Origin: an uncultured Mycoplasmatota bacterium
Lineage (GTDB): Bacteria > Bacillota_I > Bacilli_A > RF39 > UBA660
Length of the DNA stretch: 64,000 nucleotides
NCBI GenBank assembly: GCA_900545005.1
Contig: UQXO01000005.1
Location: 1-64,000, forward strand
Reading direction: 5' to 3'
Every line of letters begins with the position of its first letter. The stretch's first letter is position 1. Shown in pieces: positions 51,794 to 60,756 of the stretch. The notes beneath the pieces are model-generated. The model was given only the letters and a program-made list of their open reading frames with translations, had not been told where the DNA came from and searched no databases. The position numbers and the translations under genes were made by a program.

Positions 51794-53701
51794 ATGAAAT
51801 ATGTTATAAAGAATGGGGCTGTTAGTATTAATGGAGAAACCATTTTAGAAAGTATTAATTTAGAGATAAATGAGAAAAGTCATATTGGCGTTGTAGGAAA
51901 GAATGGGGCTGGAAAGACTACTTTACTTCAGTGTATTGTTGATAATAGTCTTTTAGAAGAGGGGACTGATGATACTTCTTTTCAAGTGATTAAACAGGGT
52001 AATCCTAGTATTGGGTATTTAAGACAGATTGAACTTAATGATAATAATACGATGTTAGAAGAAGTAAGAAAACCTTTTAGAGATATTATTAAGATAGAGG
52101 ATAGACTAGAAGAGTTAGTTAGAGAAATGAATACTAGGGATGATATTAAACTTGTAGAAGAGTATACATCTTTAGAAGAGAAGTTTCAGAATATGGGGGG
52201 TTATACTTATAGAAAAGAGTATGAAATCTTAATTAAGAAGTTTGGGTTTAAAGATAGTGATAAGTTTAAGTATTTAAAAGAATTCTCGGGAGGAGAGAAG
52301 ACCAAGATAGCTTTTATAAAGATGTTACTTAATAAACCGGATATATTATTACTTGATGAACCTACTAATCACTTAGATATAGATACGGTAGAATGGTTAG
52401 AAGAGTATCTAAAGAGTTATAAAAAAGCAATAGTAGTAGTATCTCATGATAGGATGTTTATTAATAATATAGTTGATACTATCTATGATATTAGTTATGG
52501 GGCTTTAACTAAGTATAGTGGTAATTATGATTACTATGAAAAAGAAAAGCAAAGAAATTATGAGAAAGCTTTAAAAGACTATGAGTTTCAAAGAAAGGAA
52601 ATAGAAAGACTTACAAAAATATATGAACGTTTTAGAAGTAAACCTTCTAAAGCCAAGATGGCTATGTCAAGGTTACATCAATTAGAAAAGATGGATATAT
52701 TAGAAAGACCTAATAAGATAGAAGCTATTACTTTTAAGACTAATATGGATAATATTGTTATGCCTAGTCGAGATATTTTTATCTTAGATAATTTAAGTGT
52801 TGGGTATGATAGAGTTCTTTATAAGCTTAATTTATATATAAGACGGGGTGATAAATTAGGAATTATAGGACCTAATGGATTGGGAAAATCTACGATTTTA
52901 AAGACTTTAGTAGGACTAATTCCTAGTTTAGGGGGTAGTTTTACAGTTGGTCATAATGTTAGTATCGGTTATTTTGACCAGAATTTAGCTATGTTAAATG
53001 AAAAACATACTGTCTTAGAGGAGTTTATGGCAAAGTTTCCTAAAGTTTCAGAGTATGAAGCTAGGTGTAGTTTGGGTTCTTTCTTATTTAAGGGAGATGA
53101 TGTCTTAAAGAAAATAGAGGTATTATCTGGTGGCGAAAGAGTTAGACTACAGTTATGTAAGATTTTATATACGAAACCAAATGTCTTAATCTTAGATGAA
53201 CCTACTAATCATTTAGATATTGTAGGAAGAGAATATTTAGAGAGTATTTTAAATGAATATCAAGGAACGGTTTTATTTGTATCGCATGATAGATATTTTA
53301 TAAGTAAGGTTGCTACTTCGTTACTTGTTTTAGCTAAAGATAATTATCACTTATTTAAGGGGAATTATAAAGAGTATTTGGAAAGTCTTAAAGGTCAAAA
53401 TATAGATAATAATACTAGTAAGAATATAGATGATAATAGTAAAAATAAATCTGATGTCTTGGCTGAACCAAAGAAAAAGGTAAATACTTATAATCTTGGT
53501 AAAGAGATTAATAAGTTGGAAAGAGAGATAAAAAAGTTAGAAGAGAGGATTAAATCTTTAGAGGAATCTCTTTATTTAGAAGAAGTTTATAGTGATTATG
53601 ATAAGCTAAATCAAGTTAATAATGAAATCAAAGAAGATAAAGAGAGATTAGAAGAACTAAATACTAAGTGGTTAGAGCTTATGGAAGTAAGTGAGCAGTA
53701 G
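51794..53701 (+). CDS. ABC-F family ATPase
   Basis: 635 residues from ATG 51794 (GGAAAG site). Two ABC domains: GKNGAGKTT, FSGGEKTKIAF, LLLDEPTNHLDI; then GPNGLGKST, LSGGERVRLQL, LILDEPTNHLDI, joined by the P-site tRNA-interaction linker (ERLTKIYERFRSKPSKAKM). A C-terminal coiled coil (KLEREIKKLEERIKSLEE) as in Uup/YdiF types. It works on ribosomes, not membranes; may relieve stalling or give antibiotic protection. Confidence 0.93.
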   Translation: MKYVIKNGAVSINGETILESINLEINEKSHIGVVGKNGAGKTTLLQCIVDNSLLEEGTDDTSFQVIKQGNPSIGYLRQIELNDNNTMLEEVRKPFRDIIKIEDRLEELVREMNTRDDIKLVEEYTSLEEKFQNMGGYTYRKEYEILIKKFGFKDSDKFKYLKEFSGGEKTKIAFIKMLLNKPDILLLDEPTNHLDIDTVEWLEEYLKSYKKAIVVVSHDRMFINNIVDTIYDISYGALTKYSGNYDYYEKEKQRNYEKALKDYEFQRKEIERLTKIYERFRSKPSKAKMAMSRLHQLEKMDILERPNKIEAITFKTNMDNIVMPSRDIFILDNLSVGYDRVLYKLNLYIRRGDKLGIIGPNGLGKSTILKTLVGLIPSLGGSFTVGHNVSIGYFDQNLAMLNEKHTVLEEFMAKFPKVSEYEARCSLGSFLFKGDDVLKKIEVLSGGERVRLQLCKILYTKPNVLILDEPTNHLDIVGREYLESILNEYQGTVLFVSHDRYFISKVATSLLVLAKDNYHLFKGNYKEYLESLKGQNIDNNTSKNIDDNSKNKSDVLAEPKKKVNTYNLGKEINKLEREIKKLEERIKSLEESLYLEEVYSDYDKLNQVNNEIKEDKERLEELNTKWLELMEVSEQ

Positions 53702-53729
53702 AAAAGAGTATTTTTGATGATACTCTTTT
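53702..53729. terminator. Bidirectional terminator
   Basis: AAAAGAGTA (53702-53710) and TACTCTTTT (53721-53729): a perfect 9-bp stem with A/T runs on both sides, between convergent genes. Confidence 0.85.
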
Positions 53730-54174
53730 AAATAATTTTATTTTCTAGATAGCAGGCGTATATGTAATCGGGGGTTTCATAATACATGCTGCTATTATAA
53801 TTATCAATTTTGGGTATAATCCAAGATGTTAAAACTTGAAATAGAGTATCTACATATTTTTTTTGATGGTTGTCAACCATAATAATTAATCTTTGATATA
53901 CTCTGCCTATTTCCCAAATGGTTGGAATTTTACTGTTAGTAGTTTTGACTGGGTTATACGTTCCTGATTTAATTTTATATTTTTTTATTAATTCATTAAT
54001 GACTTTGTCTAAATTCTCAGAATGATAAGTGCTTGCTAGAGAATAAATTTTAGCTATATTTTCTTTACCGATTATTGTCAAAAGTTCTTTTTTGGTGTTT
54101 TTAGTAGTTCTAGCTATTGCTTCAATTAAACTACAGGTGAAAAATAAGTCATTGTCTTTTTGATTTTCTTGCAT
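53728..54174 (-). CDS. DUF3791-type partner of an ADP-ribosyltransferase-like toxin
   Basis: 148 residues from ATG 54174 (AGAGG site). LFFTCSLIEAIARTTKNTKK ... ENIAKIYSLASTYHSENLDK is a helical domain regularly found next to DUF3990 genes in gut Firmicutes. SKIPTIWEIGRVYQRLI and a C-terminal helix follow. Its start lies just after the stop of the DUF3990 gene. By position it is the likely antitoxin. Confidence 0.7.
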   Translation of the reverse strand: MQENQKDNDLFFTCSLIEAIARTTKNTKKELLTIIGKENIAKIYSLASTYHSENLDKVINELIKKYKIKSGTYNPVKTTNSKIPTIWEIGRVYQRLIIMVDNHQKKYVDTLFQVLTSWIIPKIDNYNSSMYYETPDYIYACYLENKII

Positions 54175-54175
54175 A

Positions 54176-54628
54176 TTAAACCTCTTTAGTACCAATAAAG
54201 TTGATACATTTTAAAGACTCAGGAGTACAAAAGACTATTTGATGAGTTGGATGTTTGAATTTGGCTAACTCCCAAAAAGCTTCTCTAGTAATTATTCCAT
54301 TTAATAAGTCGTTTACGTAGTTGTAAACTTGGTCGTCAGCCATGGGACCTGCTACAATATCATATTGATGTGTTTTTCCATTTCGACAGTTAATGATGAA
54401 GTCTAACCATTCTTCGGTCATGGTGTTAAAATTTTTAATCTTTAATTTACTGTTTTCATTATATTCATACATATTAATTATAGGCCTATCATATTTACGT
54501 GCCCATTTAGCTGCTTGCTCTTCTAAGATGGTACAGTAAAAACCAGTTCCAAAGTCTTTTGTATATTGACCTTTAATTATTTGTGGTTTTTTAATTTCAC
54601 AATAGCTGCCATGATATATTACTTGCAT
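54176..54628 (-). CDS. DUF3990 ADP-ribosyltransferase-like protein
   Basis: 150 residues from ATG 54628 (AAGGAG site). YHGSYCEIKKPQI is the N-terminal H/G strand, YTKDFGTGFYCTILEEQAAK the central motif with its Arg/Phe/Gly loop, and PMADDQVYNYV the later conserved block. The fold is related to ADP-ribosyltransferases (DUF3990). Forms a two-gene leftward unit with the DUF3791-type gene. Likely a toxin; targets unknown. Confidence 0.75.
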   Translation of the reverse strand: MQVIYHGSYCEIKKPQIIKGQYTKDFGTGFYCTILEEQAAKWARKYDRPIINMYEYNENSKLKIKNFNTMTEEWLDFIINCRNGKTHQYDIVAGPMADDQVYNYVNDLLNGIITREAFWELAKFKHPTHQIVFCTPESLKCINFIGTKEV

Positions 54629-54882
54629 ATTATTCTCCTTACTAATTTCTGCTGAAATTATATAATAAATGTTAATAAAATGCAACTTTTCTTTAGCTTT
54701 AATGTAAAAGATGTTCTTAGTAAATTTGTTTTTTTTATGAAATTCTTTATAGAAGCGATGATGATAGAACTTATGGAAACTAATATGTCTTGATATAAAG
54801 AGGTTGTAAAGTTTAGTAAAATAATATAAATAAAAATAAAAAATTATGGTAAAATATAAGTAAGAATAGAAGGAGAATATTT

Positions 54883-55671
54883 ATGTTGAATTATGATTTT
54901 AAAGATAAGGTAGTGCTTATTACGGGAGCAGGTAGTGGCATCGGTGAAGAATGTGCAAAAAGTTTTAGTAAATGTGGCGCTAAAGTGGTTATCTGTGATA
55001 ATAAAGAAGATAGAGTTCGTAAGGTAAAGGAAGAACTTGCAGAAAATGGGGGTACTGTTTTAGGATGTAAGGTTGATGTTACTGATTATCATATGATTGA
55101 AAAGTTAGTTAATTTTACGGTGGAAAAGTTAGGGCGTATTGATATAGTTGTTAATTCAGCCGGAATTTGTAAACTTATGCCAATTGATGAGATGCCAATT
55201 GAGACAGTTGATGCTTTAATAGATATCAACTTAAAGGGAACTGTTTATATGTGTAAGGCTTTAACGCCAATTATGAAGAAACAAAATGGAGGAAAGATTA
55301 TTAACATGGCAAGTATAGCCGGTCGTATTTGTAATAGTGGCTCTAATGTATATGCGACTACTAAAGCAGGAATTATGGCAATAACTAGTAGTATGGCTAG
55401 AGAACTTGCTCCATATAATGTTAATGTTAATTCGGTTTTACCAGGGATTGTTCGTACGAATATGTGGGAAGGTATTTTAGATGATTTTACAAAGAAAGAT
55501 GATTCTATTAGAGAAGAAACATTCAAACAATCAACATCTGCTATTCCTTTAGGACGTCCTCAGACAGTAGAAGATATTGCTAATATGGTTTTATATTTAG
55601 CTAGTGATACTGCTAAGAATATTACAGCCCAAAATATAGCCGTTGATGGTGGATATACTTTTGATTTATAG
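54883..55671 (+). CDS. Short-chain dehydrogenase/reductase (FabG-like)
   Basis: 262 residues. Cofactor motif TGAGSGIGEECA (about 13-24), NSAGI, and catalytic Ser (MASIAGR), Tyr and Lys in YATTKAG (about 157-161). The region VLPGIVRTNMWEG and the C-terminal GGYTFDL are typical. Reduces an oxo group or oxidises an alcohol with NAD(P); substrate unknown. AGAAGGAGAAT precedes the ATG; terminator at 55670. Confidence 0.9.
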   Translation: MLNYDFKDKVVLITGAGSGIGEECAKSFSKCGAKVVICDNKEDRVRKVKEELAENGGTVLGCKVDVTDYHMIEKLVNFTVEKLGRIDIVVNSAGICKLMPIDEMPIETVDALIDINLKGTVYMCKALTPIMKKQNGGKIINMASIAGRICNSGSNVYATTKAGIMAITSSMARELAPYNVNVNSVLPGIVRTNMWEGILDDFTKKDDSIREETFKQSTSAIPLGRPQTVEDIANMVLYLASDTAKNITAQNIAVDGGYTFDL

Positions 55672-55696
55672 GTACTAGAAATAGTATCTTTTTTTT
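55670..55696 (+). terminator. Terminator of the SDR gene
   Basis: AGGTACT, loop AGAAAT, AGTATCTTTTTTTT. Confidence 0.75.
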
Positions 55697-55698
55697 CG

Positions 55699-56124
55699 CT
55701 AGATTATTTTTACTAACCATGTAATGATTGGGCTACTAGTAAAATAAATTAAAGTTATGAAAGATAGGTAAATAATTAAAAATAAAGTATCAGTTAGAAG
55801 GTCTTCTAAATGCCAGAAATTAAGTAAGTAATCAATAAAACCTAATAAGTAAAGAAAGATAAGATTAATTCCTAATAAAATAAAGAATGTAATGAAAGTT
55901 AAGAAAAACCATTCTAAATAGTTGGGATAAGTATTTAAAATATTGACAAAATAACTAAAGTAAGCTGGAATTATAGTAATTAATAAAGCTTGGGGATAGT
56001 TTTTAGTACGAATGTAGTCTTTAACCCTAAAGGAAAAAGGAAGCCAAAACAACAATGGAGTAATAATATAGCCATATAATTTAATCCATAAAAGATAGAA
56101 AAGAAAATAGATAATAACTGACAC
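55699..56124 (-). CDS. Small multi-pass membrane protein of unknown function
   Basis: About 141 residues. The start is put at GTG 56124 (GGTGA site), because a promoter TTGCTT-17-TACAAT lies over the upstream ATG. Four hydrophobic segments; charged loop SFRVKDYIRTKNYPQ. No family recognised. Confidence 0.6.
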   Translation of the reverse strand: MSVIIYFLFYLLWIKLYGYIITPLLFWLPFSFRVKDYIRTKNYPQALLITIIPAYFSYFVNILNTYPNYLEWFFLTFITFFILLGINLIFLYLLGFIDYLLNFWHLEDLLTDTLFLIIYLSFITLIYFTSSPIITWLVKII

Positions 56125-56233
56125 GATATTCACCAGTTTTATTGTATAAAATAAGTTAGAGGAAAGCAACTAAAAATAATTGACTTTAGTTATAAAGTGT
56201 AATATTCTAATGCTACTAAAGAAGAGGTTTAAA

Positions 56234-56959
56234 ATGGCAATAATAAAAGTAGATGGTATAGAAGATATAAAATATTCAGATAAGATGGTGAATAAGGGAA
56301 GTTTTGGGGAAATTTATCCTTTTAGTGATGATACTTATTTTAAGAAGTTAAATAAGAGTCAAATGAGTTTGTGCTTACTTGATAATCAGATTAGATTGGA
56401 AATTTTAACGGATTTAATGAATTTAAAGGGGACTAAATATTTAATATTACCTAAAGATATTTATGTTACTGAGGAGTGTTTATTGGGGTATACTTCTTTG
56501 ATAAAGAAGGCTAAATCAATTAGAGATATGAGTTTGGATTCTAATTATGGGGATGTTATTAAGGCTTTTAAACTTCTTTGTAAAGATATTGCTATTCTAG
56601 CGGATATGAATATTTTTGATTGTGATTTTAATCAGAATAATATATTATTTGATGGAAAGATGTATCTTTTAGACTTAGATCAGAGTATTTATGTGGAAAA
56701 TGATAATCTTCTTTATAAGAGAATGGTATATGAGTTGTTTCAGAGTCTTTATTTGTCTTTAGTAAAAGATGGTTTTGGATCAAAGATTCTTATGGAAAGG
56801 GATTTAGAAGGGTTAATACAAACTTTTAAGTCTTATATTGGTACTAATTATGATCTTTTTTTTGAGCTTTTAAGATGGAAGTTAGAGTTTTATACAAGGA
56901 TGAAGATTAATACGGTTGGGGATTTTAGGAAGAGTTTATCTTTAACGAAGAAGGGGTAA
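56234..56959 (+). CDS. Kinase-fold protein, tandem family member 1
   Basis: About 241 residues from ATG 56234 (AGAGG site). NKGSFGEIYPFSDDTYFKKL has the Gly loop and Lys, DMNIFDCDFNQNNILFDGK is the catalytic loop (D-x-D-x4-N) and MYLLDLDQSIY replaces DFG. The C-terminus ends INTVGDFRKSLSL, shared with the next frames. Same plan as the protein at 37429. The next gene starts 1 base after its stop. Likely ATP-binding; substrate unknown. Confidence 0.7.
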   Translation: MAIIKVDGIEDIKYSDKMVNKGSFGEIYPFSDDTYFKKLNKSQMSLCLLDNQIRLEILTDLMNLKGTKYLILPKDIYVTEECLLGYTSLIKKAKSIRDMSLDSNYGDVIKAFKLLCKDIAILADMNIFDCDFNQNNILFDGKMYLLDLDQSIYVENDNLLYKRMVYELFQSLYLSLVKDGFGSKILMERDLEGLIQTFKSYIGTNYDLFFELLRWKLEFYTRMKINTVGDFRKSLSLTKKG

Positions 56960-56960
56960 T

Positions 56961-57671
56961 ATGGCTATTAGAAGGGTTAGTTCTTTAGAAGAGTTAGATT
57001 TACCTAATAAGTATATTTATCAGGGGAATAATGGATATATTTATAATTTTAAAGATAAGTATTTTAAGGTGCTTGATGAGGAATATATGTCTTTAGATAA
57101 TAGGAAAAATCAAGGGAGATTAGATATTTTAGGTAGATTAAGTGAGTTAGAAAATATGAAATATTTAGTGTTACCGGAAGATATTTATGTTACGGATAGC
57201 AAGATACTGGGGTATACGATGCGGGTATGTCCAGGAAAAGAGTTTATTTATTTGGATGATAATGTTTCTTATGATAAATTGGTTTTAGGAATTATAAATT
57301 TACTTTTTGATATAGAAATATTAAGTAATAAGGGTTTATTAGATTTAGATATTTGTAGTAGTAATATTTTCTTTGATGGGGTTAATCTTTATTTATTAGA
57401 TTTTGATGGAACGATAAGTTTTGATGATAAGAGGAAGGCTTATCTTTTGATGGGGATGAGTCTTATTAATTTATGTATTGGGAAGATTATGGATTCTGAT
57501 AGACTAGAATGGTTTAAAGATATAGATATTGATTATATGTGGGAGAAGATGAATAGATTAGAGAGTTCTAATTATATAGGGTTATTATGGTTAATTAAGT
57601 TAAAGATGAGTAGGGCTTTAGGAAAAGATGTAGAGACTCTTGGGGATATTAGAAGAGTATTAAGAAGGTGA
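56961..57671 (+). CDS. Kinase-fold protein, tandem family member 2
   Basis: 236 residues. YIYQGNNGYIYNFKDKYFKV (nucleotide loop less Gly-rich than member 1), NKGLLDLDICSSNIFFDGV and YLLDFDGTISF keep the catalytic-loop and DFG-like Asp residues. The end VETLGDIRRVLRR parallels member 1. Opposite pairs such as LVLPEDIYVT and LILPKDIYVT show recent duplication. Coupled to the pseudogene that follows. Confidence 0.7.
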   Translation: MAIRRVSSLEELDLPNKYIYQGNNGYIYNFKDKYFKVLDEEYMSLDNRKNQGRLDILGRLSELENMKYLVLPEDIYVTDSKILGYTMRVCPGKEFIYLDDNVSYDKLVLGIINLLFDIEILSNKGLLDLDICSSNIFFDGVNLYLLDFDGTISFDDKRKAYLLMGMSLINLCIGKIMDSDRLEWFKDIDIDYMWEKMNRLESSNYIGLLWLIKLKMSRALGKDVETLGDIRRVLRR

Positions 57672-57676
57672 TGATG

Positions 57677-58065
57677 ATGGCAGTTATTAAGGTTCAAAGT
57701 GTTAGGGATATTCCTAAGGATTGGGTTTATAGAGTAGAGGCTACTAATAAGCTTTATAGACAAGGAAATGATAGAATTTTAAAGATATTTTTAGATTGTT
57801 ATCAGAGGATTGATAGTGAGAGTGGAAGAGATATATTTAAGGTCTTAGAATTATTGTTTGGTTTGATAAGAGTCAGGATTTATATACAGTTTTAAATCAT
57901 TATCATATAAGAGATTTTAATTTGGGGGCGTTACAATGTGGTATAATAGATATTACGAGTAGTGTGGAAGAGTTTAAGAAAAGTTTATTTTCTTTGGGTC
58001 TTGATGATAGGTGTACTCTTAAAGATGTTGATATAGTATTAAGGAGAAGGAAAAATGGATATTAA
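57677..58065 (+). pseudogene. Kinase-fold protein, tandem family member 3, internally deleted
   Basis: The first frame from 57677 reads MAVIKVQSVRDIPKDWVYRV, the family start. After about residue 60 the frame shifts, and the last part (FNLGALQCGIIDITSSVEEF ... CTLKDVDIVLRRR) gives the family C-terminus ending at 58065. The catalytic loop is deleted. The stop overlaps the prfB start. Confidence 0.7.
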
Positions 58066-59138
58066 TAGTAAATACGAAGAATTAGTTAGTAGGATGAAGG
58101 TTATTGGGAGGTCTCTTTGACTTAGATAGTAAAGAGAAGAGGATATCTTTATTAGAAAGTAAGTTAAATGAGTCAGGGATATGGAATAATCTTAAAGAGG
58201 CTAATAAGATTAATGGAGAATTAATTAATCTAAAGAAAGAGTGTAGTGATGCTAAAAAGCTAAAGAGTAGTTTAGAGGGATTAGAGGAGTTAATTAGTCT
58301 TAGTGATGATTTAGAGATAAGAAAAGAGGTTGAAGAGGAATTATCTTCTTTAGAAGAGTTAATGAGTAGTTTAGAAGTTGCTACTTTACTTAATGGCCCT
58401 TATGATAATTTAAGTTGCTTTTTAGAGATTCACCCAGGGGCAGGAGGAACGGAAGCTATGGATTGGGCTTCAATGTTATTACGAATGTATGAACGTTTTT
58501 GTGATGCAAATAATTATAAATATGAAGTTATTGACTATTTGAAAGGTGAAGAAGCGGGGATTAAAGCAGTTACCTTAAGAATTAGTGGTAATATGGCTTA
58601 TGGTTATTTTAAAGGGGAAAAAGGAGTCCATAGATTAGTTAGAATTTCTCCTTTTGATGCTAATAAGAGAAGACATACTTCTTTTGCCTCGGTAAGTGTA
58701 GTTCCAGAGTTTGAGAAAATTTCTAATATTGAGATTAAAGATGAAGATTTAAAGATTGATGTCTTCCATTCGAGTGGAGCAGGAGGACAGTCGGTAAATA
58801 CTAGTGATTCAGCAGTTAGAATTACGCATTTACCTAGTAAAATTGTGGTATCTTGTCAAGTAGAGAGAAGTCAGTTACGAAACAAAGAAAGAGCATTAGA
58901 AATGCTAAAATCTAAGTTATACCAGTTAGAAGTAGAGAAAAAAGAAGAAGAATTAAATAAAGAAAAAGGTATCAGTGATAGTATTAATTTTGGTAGTCAG
59001 ATTAGAAACTATGTTTTAGAGCCTTATACTTTAGTAAAGGATTTAAGAAGTGGTTATGAGACTAGCCAAGCATTTAAGGTTTTAGACGGGGATATTTTAC
59101 CAATTATGGAATCTGTTTTAAAGATGAAGAAAAATTAA
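58055..59138 (+). CDS. prfB: Peptide chain release factor 2, with programmed +1 frameshift
   Basis: The 0 frame starts at ATG 58055 (AAGGAGAAGG site), 21 codons to TGA 58118-58120. Slippage at CTTTGAC, aided by the upstream GGGAGGT, moves the ribosome +1 into the long frame that ends at 59138. The codon-recognition loop is RISPFDANKRRHTS, and the peptidyl-hydrolysis GGQ is in SSGAGGQSVNT. RF2 reads UGA and UAA; the frameshift lets RF2 level control its own synthesis. Total product about 360 residues. The annotation must join the two frames. Confidence 0.96.
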
Positions 59139-59164
59139 CATTAGAAAAGAGCGATAAATTAATA

Positions 59165-60700
59165 ATGAAAAAGCCGATAACAGGGCGGTTGGCTGCTGCT
59201 ATAATACTTAGTTTTTGTATTATCATAACTAGTAATAAGTCTTTTTTTGGAAAAGCTTTGGCCAGTGATGCAGGAAAAAGCGAAGATTTAACTGATTATC
59301 CGGAAGAAATATCTTCTATAAAAATATTTAAAGATAAAGATAATCTTTTAAGTAGCGAGGAACTACAGAGACTAAGAAATCTTTCTTATAAGCCATGTAC
59401 CTATGAATTTAAGGGAAGTATAGAAGATTTATATAATATTATTATTTTAAATAGTAATAATTATCTTAAAGATACAGATTATTCTAGTATTTTAGAGATT
59501 AAAGAAGATTATATAAGAGAGTATGTTATTAAGACTATTAAAGATATAATTAAAAGAAATTTAAAAGAAGAGAGAAAAGATAATATTCATAAGTTAATAT
59601 CTCTTAAGATTGTTATTGGTTCTTTAGAAGAGGATACTTTAGGACAATATGATTTTAAAGAAAATTTGATTATCTTAGATATGGAGAAAATTCTTGGGAA
59701 AAGTAGTTCTATAGATGATATTAATATGAATCTATTTGATTGTTTAAATCATGAGTTTAATCATGCTTTTCAAGGATCTTGTAGTGGTAAGTTAATTAAT
59801 AATACTTCTTTTATTTTAGAGAGTAGTGCGGAATCTTATAATTATAATATTTTAAAGAATGATTATAAATTTGTTAATAGTAGATATGAATATGGATATG
59901 CTTATTTAGAAGAAAGAAAATATGAGAGTAAGTTATTTTTACTTAGTCTTTTAGATAATAAGAGGTCTATAGAAGAGTATTATGATGCTATTGATAAAGG
60001 AGATATAAAGAGGTTATTTGCTTTTCTAGATTTAAATAGTATTGAAGAACAGAATGAATTTTTAGAGGGGATATGGCTGGTAGATGGGATCCTTTTAAGG
60101 AATAATTATTGGAGTAGAATCGTAAAGTCTGATGATTTTGATAGTCTTAAGGATTATAATATTGATGAGTTATTGATGAGAGAAGCAGCTGGGGCTTATG
60201 AGAGTTTTATCTTAAAGATGGCGGTTAAAGGCTTGATGAAATATAATATTTTAAATGATGATTTAAGTTTAGAAGATAATTTATTATTATATCATTTTAT
60301 TTTAATTAATGTTTTAGATATGGTTAGTTTTAGTGATTATAATTATGCTACTTGTGAAGTTAGTTATACTTTTTATCGGGATTTTTTTGATCATTATTTA
60401 CAAATAGAAGAGATATTCTTTAGATTCTTAGGGTCTTATTATAATTATTCGGAAGAAGAGATAAAATCTATAGATGATAGCTTAGATAAAGATAAGATGG
60501 TAAATGGGATTAATAATTATTTAAATACGGGGTATTGTCTTAATGAAGATAAATATATTAAAGAATTAATTGATAAATATCCAAAGATAAGAATTATTAG
60601 ACAGAGTGGGGTTATTTTAGCTAATTTTAATTATAATAATTTAAGAAATACAAGAGATAGAAAATATTCTAAAGATGGGATTAAGCTTATTTTGAAGTAG
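59165..60700 (+). CDS. Exported HExxH protein, tandem pair member 1
   Basis: 511 residues. Signal segment about 7-24 (RLAAAIILSFCIIITSN), then an outer domain. LNHEFNHAFQGSC (about 193-205) is an HExxH zinc site, with ESSAESYNYN about 25 residues later carrying a third-ligand Glu. CTYEFKGSIEDLYNI near residue 78 matches CTYNYYGNIGSLFYK in the next gene. No known peptidase family recognised. It follows prfB by 26 bases. Confidence 0.7.
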   Translation: MKKPITGRLAAAIILSFCIIITSNKSFFGKALASDAGKSEDLTDYPEEISSIKIFKDKDNLLSSEELQRLRNLSYKPCTYEFKGSIEDLYNIIILNSNNYLKDTDYSSILEIKEDYIREYVIKTIKDIIKRNLKEERKDNIHKLISLKIVIGSLEEDTLGQYDFKENLIILDMEKILGKSSSIDDINMNLFDCLNHEFNHAFQGSCSGKLINNTSFILESSAESYNYNILKNDYKFVNSRYEYGYAYLEERKYESKLFLLSLLDNKRSIEEYYDAIDKGDIKRLFAFLDLNSIEEQNEFLEGIWLVDGILLRNNYWSRIVKSDDFDSLKDYNIDELLMREAAGAYESFILKMAVKGLMKYNILNDDLSLEDNLLLYHFILINVLDMVSFSDYNYATCEVSYTFYRDFFDHYLQIEEIFFRFLGSYYNYSEEEIKSIDDSLDKDKMVNGINNYLNTGYCLNEDKYIKELIDKYPKIRIIRQSGVILANFNYNNLRNTRDRKYSKDGIKLILK

Positions 60701-60756
60701 TATTTACTTTTGAAATATTTTATGTATAATAGAGGCTAATTGATGGGGGTATTTTA

